DNA of 64,000 nt. It comes from Sphingopyxis sp. 113P3 (GTDB taxonomy: Bacteria; Pseudomonadota; Alphaproteobacteria; Sphingomonadales; Sphingomonadaceae). The position numbers were made by a program, and so were the translations under genes. Positions 27,602 through 36,549 of this stretch are shown here, piece by piece. A model generated the notes under the pieces. It searched no databases and was not told the DNA's origin. It was given only the letters and a program-made list of their open reading frames with translations. Each line of letters opens with the position of its first letter. Position 1 is the first letter of the stretch. The stretch covers positions 88,501 to 152,500 of the forward strand of contig NZ_CP009452.1 in NCBI RefSeq assembly GCF_001278035.1. Direction: 5' to 3'.

Positions 27602-28573
27602 TCATATCCACCCGGCGAGCTCGCGCCGGACCATCGTTTCGATGAGCTTCATCCCCGGCGGATCGGCGTTGAGGCAGGGCAGATAGGCGAAGTCGCGCCC
27701 GCCAGCCCCGGCAAACTGCGCCTTCCCGCGGATCGCCAGTTCCTCGAGCGTTTCGAGGCAGTCGGCGGCAAATCCCGGCGCGAATAGCGCGACGCTCTTT
27801 TGCGCAGCGCCAAGATCGGCGAGCACTGCATCGGTGGCGGGTTCGAGCCATTTCGCGCGGCCGAAGCGTGACTGGAAGGCGACCTCGACGGGCCGCCCCA
27901 GCGCGCTCGACAGGTGGTGGGCGGTGTTGCAGCATTGTTCGTAGTAAGGATCGCCGAGCTCGCGCGTCTGCTCGGGCGTGCCGTGAAAGCTCGCGAGCAG
28001 TACATCGGGCTTGAAATCAAGCGCGGCGAGAGCGGTTTCGGCCGATGCCCTGAGGGCCGTTATATAGGCAGGGTCATCGAAATAGGGCGGCAGGAAGCGC
28101 AGCGCGGGCTGCCGGCGCAGCGACTTCAGATGATCGCCTACCGCGTCGACCACCGTTGCTGTGGTCGCGGCGCTATATTGGGGGTAGAGCGGCGCGACGA
28201 GGATACGCTCGCAACCATCGGCGATCAGCCGGTCAATCGTGGGTCCGATCGCCGGGTTGCCATAACGCATCGCATGGGCGACGCGCACGCTGCTTTTCAG
28301 CGCCGACTGGAGCGCGGCCGCCTGCGCCTGCGTAATCGCGGCGAGCGGCGACCCCGCTTCGGTCCAGACCTGCCGATAGGCGTGCGCCGATTTTCGGGGC
28401 CGCGTCCGCAGGATGATCCCGCGCAGGATCGGTTGCCAGATCAGCCGCGGAATTTCGACGACCCGGCGGTCGGACAGAAACTCGGCGAGATAGCGGCGCA
28501 CGGCATCCGGCTCGGGCGCGTCGGGCGTGCCGAGGTTGACGAGAAGCACGCCGATGGAAGAGGGGGCCGTCAT
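27602..28573 (-). CDS. hemH: Ferrochelatase
   Basis: Inserts Fe2+ into protoporphyrin IX, the last step of heme synthesis. It has 323 residues. Key residues are seen: the start GVLLVNLGTPDAP, metal-site H197 in LLASFHGTP, and E274 in the DCLETLEE segment. PLYPQYSAATT is also typical. Its ATG overlaps the stop of the upstream molybdopterin oxidase gene (ATGA at 28570-28573), so the two are translationally coupled. This is an unusual pairing, with no known functional link. Confidence 0.95.
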   Translation of the reverse strand: MTAPSSIGVLLVNLGTPDAPEPDAVRRYLAEFLSDRRVVEIPRLIWQPILRGIILRTRPRKSAHAYRQVWTEAGSPLAAITQAQAAALQSALKSSVRVAHAMRYGNPAIGPTIDRLIADGCERILVAPLYPQYSAATTATVVDAVGDHLKSLRRQPALRFLPPYFDDPAYITALRASAETALAALDFKPDVLLASFHGTPEQTRELGDPYYEQCCNTAHHLSSALGRPVEVAFQSRFGRAKWLEPATDAVLADLGAAQKSVALFAPGFAADCLETLEELAIRGKAQFAGAGGRDFAYLPCLNADPPGMKLIETMVRRELAGWI

Positions 28574-30858
28574 GCGGGGTGTGCCGAAAGAGGAAGCCGG
28601 CGAATGCGGCGGCCGGTCGCGGCAAACAGGGCATTGGCAACTGCCGGGGCGACGACGGGGACGCCGATCTCGCCCAGCCCGCCCGGCTCGCGATCGCTTT
28701 CGAGAAATTCGACCAGGATTTGCGGGGTCTGGGACAATTTCGGGAGGCCGAGCTGGTGCAGCTTGCGCGCAGTCGCGACGCCGCCTTCATAATCGGTTGT
28801 CGCGCCGACTGCGGCGGCAAGACCGAAGATCAGCCCGCCCTCGACCTGCTGGCGTGCAATCGCCGGATTGACGAGGCGTCCTGCATCGACGGCCGCGACG
28901 AGTTGTTCGACCTGGAGTCCCTTGTCACTCTGGCGCGCGGTCGCGAGCAGCGCGATATAGCTGCCCCGCATCGCATGGCAGGCGAGCCCCTGCGCGCTCC
29001 CGGCGATCCCGCCTTCCCAGCTGCCGAGCGTTGCTGCCGTGAGCAGGCAACGTGCGAGGAGGGGTGCATCGCCGAGCATCGCCATGCGATAGGACAGGGC
29101 ATCTGATCCGGCGCGGGTCGCCATCTCGTCGACGAAGCATTCGGTGAAGAAAGCGGTGTAGCTGTCGGCGTTTCCGCGCCAGCGCGCAGTCGGCAGTCCG
29201 ATGTCGGCCGGGCAGTGGTCAACCGCGACATGGGGGATTGCATAAAGCGGCTGGGCACCCTCGACCGCGGCGGCGTCGGGCGATCCCGCCGCCGCGCGCT
29301 GAGCGACGTCGCTCGGGATATTGTCAAACAGCCGCGCGCGCACCTCATGATTGGTCGGCGGCACCGCGATGCGGCTGACCAGTGCGTCGATACCCCCTGC
29401 GGCGTTGAGCGTGGCGACCATCTTCGCCCGCGCCGGCGCGCGCGGCGGGACGCGCATGATCTCTTCGGCGCGCGACCAGGCGAGCTGTACCGGCCGCTTC
29501 ACCTGCCGCGCAATGATCGCTGCCTGCACGGCGACGCTATGATCGAGACAGGCATCGAAGGAGCCCCCCGCCATCATCGGGAATAGCGTCACCGCGCCGG
29601 GCGCGAGCCCGGTTGCGGCAGCAACCGCGTCGCGGCACTGCGCGGGCGCCTGAGTCGCGACCCAGACGCGTAGCCCGTCGCCGTCGATCGCAGCCGTCGC
29701 GGTGCGCGTTTCGATACTGGCGTGGAGCGCGGGAGCGACCAGATATTCGGCGGATATCTTCGGGCGGCCTTCCATCGCCCCGGCAACATCGCCCTTCTTT
29801 GCGATGCGATAGCCATCGGCGCGGAGTGCGGCCCTGAGCGCGCTGTCGATACTTTTGCTCGATACCGGCGTGCCCTTCGTCTCGAACAGCGGCGCGAAGC
29901 GGTCGAGCGCGCGGTTTGCTGCCCACCAGTTGCGAGCGACAGCGGCGACCCAGCGCTCGTGTTCGACGACGTGGAGCACGCCGGGCGAGGCAAGCCCGGC
30001 CTTGCGGTTGATGCTTTTGAGCCGCGTTGCGCCGAGCGGACCTTGACGAATTGCAGCGTAGACCATGTCAGGCAGGCGGATGTCGCCGGCGAAATTCGCC
30101 GATCCGTCGACCTTCGCAGGCAGGTCGAGGCGTGTCAGCTCCTTGCCGTAGAGCGGGTCGGCGCTCGACGCGCGATAAACGGGGGTCGCGGGCGGTTCGA
30201 GACCGGCCGCGCCTGCCGCCAGTTCGCCAAAGCGCAGCCGCTTCTGCCCCAGAATGACGAAACCATCCTGCGTGTCGCAATCTTCCCAGTTCGCGTCCCA
30301 GCGGCGCGCGGCCTCCATCATGAGCAGCGCGCGCGCCTGCGCCGCTGCATCTCGGCATGGTCCCTCGAACATCCGCACCGACGAGGAATTGGCCGTCAGC
30401 ATCACGGCGTGGCGCACCGCCCATTCGCGCCGCGCCCAGCTGCGCACGTCCTGCACGAAATCGGGGACGCCGGCCCGCGGCATGAAGACGCTGCTATCCT
30501 CGTCGACCACCAGTGTGTTCGCATAGAGGGGATTGATGGGTGCAGTTTCGACCGCGATCGTCCGCCAGTCGGCGCCGAGTTCGTCGGCCATGATCTGCGG
30601 CAGCAGCGTCGTTACGCCCTGCCCCATCTCGCACTGGGGGACGATCGCGCTGATATGGCCGTCGTCGCCGATCTTCAGGAAAGCGTTGAAGATATGCTCG
30701 TCGGGGGCAGCGGTCAGGTTGGGACGGTAATCTCGCGGCCACACCGACCAAGCGAGTGCAAGCCCGCCCGCGGCGGTTGCGCCAACGAGCAGCGTGCGGC
30801 GCGTGACGAGCGACGCTCGCGTTGATTTGCTCCCCACCGTATCGCGAATGCCGCTCAT
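28570..30858 (-). CDS. Tat-exported molybdopterin aldehyde oxidase large subunit (IorB-like)
   Basis: Xanthine-dehydrogenase-family molybdenum subunit, 762 residues, resembling isoquinoline 1-oxidoreductase beta subunits. The start at 30858 gives a Tat signal (VTRRTLLVGATAAGGLALAW), so the enzyme should be periplasmic. The IorB pattern is clear: FLKIGDDGHISAIVPQCEMG at the start of the mature part, GSFDACLDHSVAVQA in the pterin domain, and the presumed catalytic Glu in GLGEIGVP near the C-terminus. The usual partner, a [2Fe-2S] small subunit (IorA), is not adjacent, nor is a cytochrome c. Electron exit and substrate are therefore unknown. The stop overlaps the hemH start. Confidence 0.85.
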   Translation of the reverse strand: MSGIRDTVGSKSTRASLVTRRTLLVGATAAGGLALAWSVWPRDYRPNLTAAPDEHIFNAFLKIGDDGHISAIVPQCEMGQGVTTLLPQIMADELGADWRTIAVETAPINPLYANTLVVDEDSSVFMPRAGVPDFVQDVRSWARREWAVRHAVMLTANSSSVRMFEGPCRDAAAQARALLMMEAARRWDANWEDCDTQDGFVILGQKRLRFGELAAGAAGLEPPATPVYRASSADPLYGKELTRLDLPAKVDGSANFAGDIRLPDMVYAAIRQGPLGATRLKSINRKAGLASPGVLHVVEHERWVAAVARNWWAANRALDRFAPLFETKGTPVSSKSIDSALRAALRADGYRIAKKGDVAGAMEGRPKISAEYLVAPALHASIETRTATAAIDGDGLRVWVATQAPAQCRDAVAAATGLAPGAVTLFPMMAGGSFDACLDHSVAVQAAIIARQVKRPVQLAWSRAEEIMRVPPRAPARAKMVATLNAAGGIDALVSRIAVPPTNHEVRARLFDNIPSDVAQRAAAGSPDAAAVEGAQPLYAIPHVAVDHCPADIGLPTARWRGNADSYTAFFTECFVDEMATRAGSDALSYRMAMLGDAPLLARCLLTAATLGSWEGGIAGSAQGLACHAMRGSYIALLATARQSDKGLQVEQLVAAVDAGRLVNPAIARQQVEGGLIFGLAAAVGATTDYEGGVATARKLHQLGLPKLSQTPQILVEFLESDREPGGLGEIGVPVVAPAVANALFAATGRRIRRLPLSAHPA

Positions 30859-30990
30859 GCCCGCTGCTGATAGTCGCGGCGATGTACCGAGGCAAAGCCT
30901 ATATTGCCCCTCGATGCCGCGAAGCACGGCGGCTTCTGGCGCAGCGCGGTTCCCGGACCCCGTCGCTGCCATCGGGGACGAAGAGGCTGC

Positions 30991-31413
30991 CTAGCGGAGC
31001 AAGCCGAGCCGCGGGATTTCCACCTTCGGGCAACGGTCCATCACGACGGTCAGACCGGCGTCGGCGGCGCGCTTTGCCGCGGCCTCGTCGATCACACCGA
31101 TTTGCAGCCATACGGCCTTTGCGCCGTGGACAATCGCGTCGTCGACCGCACGGCCGGCCTCGGCGCTGTTGCGGAAGATGTCGACGATCTCGGCAGGTGG
31201 CTGGACGTCGGCGAGGCTCGCAACGACGGGCGCGCCGTGGATCCTCTTGCCGGCGTGGCCGGGATTGACCGCGATGACGTCATGCCCTTGGCGGACGAGA
31301 AAGCCGAGAACCCCGTTCGAGGGGCGAGCGGGGTTGGGCGAGGCGCCGATCACCGCGATGCGGCGCGGCTGGCCGAGCAGCTCGCGAATCTCGCCTTCGT
31401 CGTTGATCGCCAT
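30991..31413 (-). CDS. CoA-binding domain protein (YccU family)
   Basis: Small Rossmann-fold protein of 140 residues: RIAVIGASPNPARPSNGV, then GHDVIAVNPGHAG, then AKAVWLQIGVIDEAAAKRA and a terminal CPKVEIPRL. These are the marks of the succinyl-CoA-synthetase-like CoA-binding family of unknown cell role. Its ATG directly follows the Mrp stop (TGAATG), so the two are translated together. Confidence 0.9.
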   Translation of the reverse strand: MAINDEGEIRELLGQPRRIAVIGASPNPARPSNGVLGFLVRQGHDVIAVNPGHAGKRIHGAPVVASLADVQPPAEIVDIFRNSAEAGRAVDDAIVHGAKAVWLQIGVIDEAAAKRAADAGLTVVMDRCPKVEIPRLGLLR

Positions 31414-32403
31414 TCAGCGCCCCTTTCGTGACTCGAGCCATTCAGCGACCCTTGCCGCTACGGCGTGGAACGGCTCACCTGCGGGGTCGGTTCCCGCCGC
31501 GGGGGGCACGCCGCCGTCGCTGGCAAGTCGGATGCCCATCGCCAGCGGCACACGGCCAAGGAAGTCAAGCCCCATCGTCTTCGCCGCCGCCTCTGCGCCG
31601 CCACTGCCAAAGGGGTCACTGACTTCGCCGCAGTGCGGGCAGACATAGCCCGCCATATTTTCGACGAGGCCGATGATCGGTACCTCGGCCTGTTCGAACA
31701 GGCTGATGGCGCGTGCTGCGTCGATCAAGGCCAGATCCTGCGGGGTGGACACGATCACCGCCCCTGCGGGTTTGTGGCGCTGGATCATGGTGAGCTGAAC
31801 ATCGCCGGTGCCCGGGGGCAGATCGACGACCAGCGTGTCGATGTTGCCCCAGCTTGCATCGATGAGCTGTTCCAGGGCCTTGCCCGCCATCGGGCCGCGC
31901 CAGGCGATCGCCTGACCCGGCGCCGCGATCTGCCCCGTCGACAGCATGGGAACGCCATAAGCGTTGGGAACGGGGACAAGCTTGGATCCGCGGGCCTCGG
32001 GCTTCACGCCCTCGCTGTCGAGGAGCTTGGGAAGTGAGGGGCCATAAATATCGGCGTCGACCAGCCCGACCTTCACCCCGCGCCGCTGAAGCGCGACGGC
32101 GAGATTGGCGGCGAGGGTCGATTTTCCGACCCCGCCCTTGCCGCTGCCGACCGCGATGACGGTCATCGCCCTTTTCTCGGCCGTCATTGCGATGCGAACC
32201 TCGACGACCCCCGTCGCGGCGAGCAGGCCGGCGCGCAGGCGATCCTCGAGCGGCTGCCGTTCCTCATCGGCAAGACCGGTGACATCGAGCACGACCGCAA
32301 GCGTCCCGGCCTCATCGAGCAGGCGCAGACCGGAGGCACGGCCCTCGCTGAGCTCGGCGGCGGTAGCAGTCAGGCGCGCGATGTCGGGGGCTTTGTCGGT
32401 CAT
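31414..32403 (-). CDS. apbC: Mrp/ApbC iron-sulfur carrier ATPase
   Basis: P-loop NTPase that binds and delivers [4Fe-4S] clusters to apoproteins in the cytosol. It has 329 residues. The deviant Walker A is GSGKGGVGKST (86-96). The cluster-binding CxxC is C255/C258 in YVCPHCG. A short N-terminal MIP18-like part (1-75) precedes the ATPase. It abuts the CoA-binding gene and is divergent from hflK, 92 bp away. The ATG at 32403 has only a weak ribosome site. Confidence 0.93.
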   Translation of the reverse strand: MTDKAPDIARLTATAAELSEGRASGLRLLDEAGTLAVVLDVTGLADEERQPLEDRLRAGLLAATGVVEVRIAMTAEKRAMTVIAVGSGKGGVGKSTLAANLAVALQRRGVKVGLVDADIYGPSLPKLLDSEGVKPEARGSKLVPVPNAYGVPMLSTGQIAAPGQAIAWRGPMAGKALEQLIDASWGNIDTLVVDLPPGTGDVQLTMIQRHKPAGAVIVSTPQDLALIDAARAISLFEQAEVPIIGLVENMAGYVCPHCGEVSDPFGSGGAEAAAKTMGLDFLGRVPLAMGIRLASDGGVPPAAGTDPAGEPFHAVAARVAEWLESRKGR

Positions 32404-32495
32404 GTCCCGGCGAAATAGGCATGATGGGCGCGATTGCCAGCCATTTTCGCGCGAACCCCCCTGTTAATCGCGTCCGCCGCCCCTATAACTGCAGC

Positions 32496-33644
32496 ATGAG
32501 CAACGACAATGACGGCATTATGGGGCGCCGCGCTCCAGGGGGATGGCGGCGAATTTTCGATTCGATCAGCCTGATGGCGAACAGCCCGTGGGGCAATGGC
32601 CCCAAGGATGGCGAGGACGGGAAGGGCGGCGGCCGCAAGCCAGGCCCGCGCAACCCCTGGGTGACGCCCGATCCTGCCGATGCCGGGCGCGGTCGCCGCC
32701 CGCGCGGGCCTTCTGCGTTCGACGAACTGCTGCGCAAGGGGCGGGGCAGCTTCGGCGGCGGCGGATCGGGCGGCGGCGGCGACGGCTTTGACCTGGCGGC
32801 GTCGGCGCGACGATGGAAATGGGCGATTTTCGCGCTCGTCGCCGTCATGCTCATCTTTTCGACCGTGCATGTCGTTCCGCCTGAAAAGGAAGGGGTCGTC
32901 ACGCGCCTCGGCAGCTATTCGCGCACCGTCGGACCGGGCGTCAAGCTCACGCTCCCGCCGCCGTTCGAGCGAATCCGCCTCGAGGACGTGCGCGCGATCC
33001 GCACGATGGCGATCGGTTCGCCCAATGCGACCGATGAGAATTTCGTGCTGACCCGCGACCAGAGCATCGTCGACCTTGCCTATGAGGTGCGCTGGTCGAT
33101 CCGCGATCCGGAACTTTTCATCTTCCAGCTTGCCGATCCTGAAGGCACGATCCGCGAGGTCGCCGAAAGCTCGATGCGCGCGACTGTCGCCAATTTCGAC
33201 CTCGTGCAGGCGATCGGTCCTGGCCGCGTCGAGATCGAAGCGCAGGTGCAGCAGCGCATGCAGGACCTGCTCGATCAATATCGCGCCGGCGTGTCGATCC
33301 AGGGCATTGCAATCCGCCAGGCCGATCCGCCAAAGCAGGTCGACGAGGCGTTCAAGGAAGTGACCGCGGCGCGCCAGGAACGCGAATCCGCGATCAACCT
33401 CGCGCGCGCCTATGAGCAGCAGGTGCTCGAACGGGCGCGCGGCGACACGGCCGCGTTCGATAAAATCTATGAGCAATATCAGCTGTCGCCAGCAGTAACG
33501 CGGCGACGCCTCTATTACGAGACGATGGAGTCGGTCCTGTCGAAAGCCGACAAGACAATCGTCGAGCCGCGCGGGGTGACTCCCTATCTGCCGCTCCCCG
33601 AAGTCCAGCGGCGTGCCGATTCGGCCCTGAAGGGAGGCCAGTGA
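32496..33644 (+). CDS. hflK: HflK, membrane-bound SPFH regulator of FtsH
   Basis: Part of the HflKC complex that surrounds and modulates the FtsH protease at the inner membrane. It has 382 residues from the ATG at 32496. An ATG at 32574 (MANSPWGNGPKDG) is an alternative that matches the usual HflK start better. A Gly/Pro-rich head is followed by a single membrane helix (RWKWAIFALVAVMLIFSTVH) and a band-7 domain (VVPPEKEGVVTRLGSYSRTV). A helical region with ITAARQERESAINLARAYEQ-like character follows. The stop overlaps the hflC start by one base. Confidence 0.93.
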   Translation: MSNDNDGIMGRRAPGGWRRIFDSISLMANSPWGNGPKDGEDGKGGGRKPGPRNPWVTPDPADAGRGRRPRGPSAFDELLRKGRGSFGGGGSGGGGDGFDLAASARRWKWAIFALVAVMLIFSTVHVVPPEKEGVVTRLGSYSRTVGPGVKLTLPPPFERIRLEDVRAIRTMAIGSPNATDENFVLTRDQSIVDLAYEVRWSIRDPELFIFQLADPEGTIREVAESSMRATVANFDLVQAIGPGRVEIEAQVQQRMQDLLDQYRAGVSIQGIAIRQADPPKQVDEAFKEVTAARQERESAINLARAYEQQVLERARGDTAAFDKIYEQYQLSPAVTRRRLYYETMESVLSKADKTIVEPRGVTPYLPLPEVQRRADSALKGGQ

Positions 33645-34495
33645 TGTTCGACAATCTGCTCCGCCGGCCCATGCGGTTGCTCATCACGCTGCTCGCGCTG
33701 CTCGTGCTCGTCTCGATGACGGTGTCGATTGTCCCCGAGGACAAGCAGGCGCTTATCCTGCGCTTCGGCGAGATCCGGGCGACGGTGAACAAATATAAGG
33801 AGGGGGAGAATTTCGGCCGCTCGGGAGCGGGGCTCGTGCTAAGGATGCCCTTTTTCGACAATATCCAGATCATCGACAAGCGCATCCTCGGCATCAACAT
33901 GGAGCGTCAGCAGGTGCTCTCGACCGACCAGCAGCGGCTGCAGGTCGACGCTTTTGCGCGCTTCCGCATTACCGATCCGGTGCGCATGTATACCGCGATC
34001 CGCACCGAGGACCGGTTGCAGCAGCAACTTGCGACGATCCTCGGCTCCTCGCTGCGCAACGAGCTCGGCAAACGCACTTTCGCGACGCTGTTGTCGCCGG
34101 AGCGCGGCGCCGTGATGGACAATATCCAGATCGCGCTGAACCGCGAGGCGCGCAAATATGGGGCAGAGATTATCGACGTGCGGATCAAGCGCGCCGACCT
34201 TCCCGAAGGCGCCACGCTTGACGCGGCCTACAACAGGATGCGGACCGCGCGCCAGCAGGAGGCAACAGCGATCCGCGCGGAGGGGCAGAAGGAAGCGCAG
34301 ATCATCCGTGGTAACGCCGATGGCGAGGCGGCGCGCATCTACGCTGCGAGCTATGGCAAGGATCCCGAATTTTATGATTTCTACCGAGCCATGATAAGCT
34401 ATCGTCAGACCTTCCTCGGCGACGACAGCAGCGGTGCAACGTCGATTATCCTGTCGCCTGACAATGAATATCTGAAGCGGTTCCACGGAGATTGA
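33644..34495 (+). CDS. hflC: HflC, membrane-bound SPFH regulator of FtsH
   Basis: Partner of HflK, 283 residues. One N-terminal membrane helix (LLITLLALLVLVSMTVSIV) and a band-7 domain (EDKQALILRFGEIRATV, then RQQVLSTDQQRLQVDAFARF), then the IRAEGQKEAQIIRGNADGEA helix typical of HflC. I chose the ATG at 33644, which has GGAGG six bases upstream; a GTG three bases earlier is the alternative. Cotranscribed with hflK and followed by a degP-type protease. Confidence 0.94.
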   Translation: MFDNLLRRPMRLLITLLALLVLVSMTVSIVPEDKQALILRFGEIRATVNKYKEGENFGRSGAGLVLRMPFFDNIQIIDKRILGINMERQQVLSTDQQRLQVDAFARFRITDPVRMYTAIRTEDRLQQQLATILGSSLRNELGKRTFATLLSPERGAVMDNIQIALNREARKYGAEIIDVRIKRADLPEGATLDAAYNRMRTARQQEATAIRAEGQKEAQIIRGNADGEAARIYAASYGKDPEFYDFYRAMISYRQTFLGDDSSGATSIILSPDNEYLKRFHGD

Positions 34496-34507
34496 GGGCT
34501 GCGCGGC

Positions 34508-34543
34508 GGACATGAACGGCTTGTGCAACCGCCGTTCATGTTC
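34508..34543 (+). terminator. Hairpin between hflC and the degP-type gene
   Basis: CATGAACGGC (34511-34520) pairs perfectly with GCCGTTCATG (34531-34540) across a 10-nt loop, with one further A-T pair outside. There is no T-run after it, so it may be an attenuating or processing hairpin rather than a full terminator. A second, smaller GGGGC-AGACA-GCCCC hairpin follows at 34564-34578. Confidence 0.5.
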
Positions 34544-34620
34544 AAACGCTGTTCAGCCGTCCCGGGGCAGACAGCCCCGCCGGGAACGCTGGGACCCAGA
34601 AACGAAGAGGAAATGCAAAC

Positions 34621-36120
34621 GTGCGTTATGTATATGGCATCACTTCGGCGCTGCTCGTGGGCGGGACGGCGCTGGCGCTTGTCACCCAGTCGCCGGTCGG
34701 GGCGCAGGTAGCGCAGAACGAAAAAAGCGAAATCGCCAGGGCCGTCCCGCGCTCGGGAGCACCCGAAAGCTTTGCCGACCTCGTCGAACAGCTCCAGCCC
34801 GCGGTGGTCAATATCTCGACCAAGCAGGAGGTCACGCTGGGCGTGCGGCTCAACCCCTTCGCGGGGACGCGGGAGCCGATCACCCAGGAGCAGCAGGGCG
34901 GCGGATCGGGCTTCCTGATATCGTCCGATGGCTACATCGTCACCAACAATCATGTCGTCACTGGCGGCCCGCGCGGCGAGCAGGTGAACGAGGTCACCGT
35001 GACGATGACCAACCAGAAAGAATATCGCGCAAAGATCGTGGGCCGTGATGCGACGTCGGATCTTGCGCTCCTGAAGATCGACGCGACGGGCCTGCCCTTC
35101 GTACGCTTTGGCGAGAGCAGCAAGGCGCGCGTGGGTGACTGGGTTGTCGCGATCGGCAACCCGCTTGGCCTCGGCTCGACCGTCACCGCGGGGATCATTT
35201 CGGCGGTGCAGCGCAATATCGGCAGTGGCGGCCCCTATGATCGCTACATCCAGACCGATACCGCGATCAACCGCGGCAACTCGGGCGGCCCGCTGTTCGA
35301 CCTGCAGGGCAATGTCGTCGGCATCAACAATATGCTGATCTCGCCTGTCGGCGCGAATATCGGCGTCAATTTCGCGATCCCCGCCGACGCAGCAGCGCCG
35401 GTGATCGCCGCGCTCAAGGCGGGCGAAAAGCCGCAGCGCGGTTACCTCGGCATCGGTATTGCACCGGTGGGCGAAGACTTCGCCGCCGCACTCGGCCTGC
35501 CCAAGGACCGCGGCGAGATCATCCAGCGAATCGAAGACGGCGGCCCGGCAGCAAAGGCCGGACTGAAGCGCGGCGACGTGGTCACGAAGGTCGATGGCAA
35601 GGACGTCACGCCGCAGCAGACGTTGTCCTATCTGATCGCCAATGTGAAACCTGGCACCCGCATTCCGCTCGAGATCATTCGCGACGGAAAGCCGATGACG
35701 ATCAATGCCGTGGTCGGCACCCGCCCGCCCGAGGAGGAGCTGACGGGCAGCAACTTCGACCCCGAAGAAGAGCAGACGATGCCCGACGATCCGAAGGGAA
35801 GTGCCGACCAGGCGATCCAGGATAGGCTCGGCATGGCAGTCCAGCCGCTGACCCCCGCGATCGCGGGCAGCATCGGTGTCGAGCGCAACACCAAGGGTCT
35901 CGTCATCGCAGCTGTCGGCAGCAGCAGCGATGCCGGCCGAAAGGGCCTGCGCCGCGGTGACGTGATCCTCAGCGCCAACCGTGTGCCCGTAACGACGAGC
36001 GAGGCACTGGCAAAGGCGATAGCGGATGCGAAAAAGGCGGGCCGTACGGCGGTTCTGCTCGAAATTCTGCGCCGCGGCCAGCCACCGGCCTTCATCCCGG
36101 TCCGCATCGACGGAAAATAG
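34621..36120 (+). CDS. degP: DegP/HtrA-type periplasmic serine protease
   Basis: Periplasmic quality-control protease/chaperone of 499 residues with an N-terminal export signal. The catalytic triad is H111 (TNNHVV), D147 (TSDLAL) and S221 (GNSGGP). Two PDZ domains follow, about residues 280-370 and 405-495, each with the GxxxGxxxAxxA(G)LxxGD pattern. The start is GTG at 34621, with GAGG ten bases upstream; no ATG in this frame fits a signal peptide. It sits behind hflKC, a natural pairing of envelope proteolysis genes, and ends in a strong terminator. Confidence 0.95.
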   Translation: MRYVYGITSALLVGGTALALVTQSPVGAQVAQNEKSEIARAVPRSGAPESFADLVEQLQPAVVNISTKQEVTLGVRLNPFAGTREPITQEQQGGGSGFLISSDGYIVTNNHVVTGGPRGEQVNEVTVTMTNQKEYRAKIVGRDATSDLALLKIDATGLPFVRFGESSKARVGDWVVAIGNPLGLGSTVTAGIISAVQRNIGSGGPYDRYIQTDTAINRGNSGGPLFDLQGNVVGINNMLISPVGANIGVNFAIPADAAAPVIAALKAGEKPQRGYLGIGIAPVGEDFAAALGLPKDRGEIIQRIEDGGPAAKAGLKRGDVVTKVDGKDVTPQQTLSYLIANVKPGTRIPLEIIRDGKPMTINAVVGTRPPEEELTGSNFDPEEEQTMPDDPKGSADQAIQDRLGMAVQPLTPAIAGSIGVERNTKGLVIAAVGSSSDAGRKGLRRGDVILSANRVPVTTSEALAKAIADAKKAGRTAVLLEILRRGQPPAFIPVRIDGK

Positions 36121-36144
36121 ACCGCGCGTGGAGAGATTTCGCCA

Positions 36145-36177
36145 AGGGCGCCCGATCTTCGGACCGGGCGCCCTTTT
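36145..36177 (+). terminator. Rho-independent terminator of the degP gene
   Basis: A perfect 10-bp stem, AGGGCGCCCG (36145-36154) / CGGGCGCCCT (36165-36174), with a 10-nt loop and a short T-run (TTTT). It lies 25 bp after the degP stop. Confidence 0.85.
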
Positions 36178-36239
36178 CGCTTTGCGCAAACCATGGTTGT
36201 TCTTCCTCATTTCCTCTCATGACGTCCGCGACTGGTGAA

Positions 36240-36503
36240 CTCCGAGGGGTTCATCGCCTGGAGCAAGGAGCTGCGGGCCGGGGATTGATCTCACCCGGCC
36301 CCTGGATGGCAATGCCGTGCATGCCGGTAATGCCGTAAGGGTTGCGCTCGAGGCGAAGGAGGGGCAGGGGCGCCGCCTTTGCACCATCAGGTTGGCGAAC
36401 GGCGGCACTGATCAAGGCGTCCCTGGCCCCTTGCGGTGAGCGCTTTCGTGGCCATGTCCGAGATGTCGAGGGGAACAAGCTCGACGCCCTCGTCATGGGG
36501 TAG
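36240..36503 (+). pseudogene. Decayed VOC (glyoxalase/bleomycin-resistance) family gene
   Basis: Reading plus-strand frames in order recovers pieces of a VOC protein. One frame gives GFIAWSKELRAGD. The next gives IDLTRPLDGNAVHAGNAVRV, then ANGGTDQGVPGPLR and a TGA at 36437-36439. A third frame gives GHVRDVEGNKLDALVMG and ends at TAG 36501-36503. The order PLDG-AGNA-VAL-GGTDxGxPGxR-RDxEGNKLDA is that of the second half of many VOC proteins (family recognition from memory). At least two frameshifts and loss of the N-terminal half mean no intact product. The gene that once stood here must have been inactivated after the degP terminator region was in place, or arrived broken. Confidence 0.65.
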
Positions 36504-36549
36504 CCGAGCGCGGGCTGCGTCCGGCCGCGGTTCGATAACGGCCGGCCGC

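Noticed and set aside
36251..36496. Minus-strand frame of 81 codons between degP and the P450 gene
   Set aside because: No recognisable domain; the plus strand over the same bases carries VOC protein remnants, which explains the sequence better.
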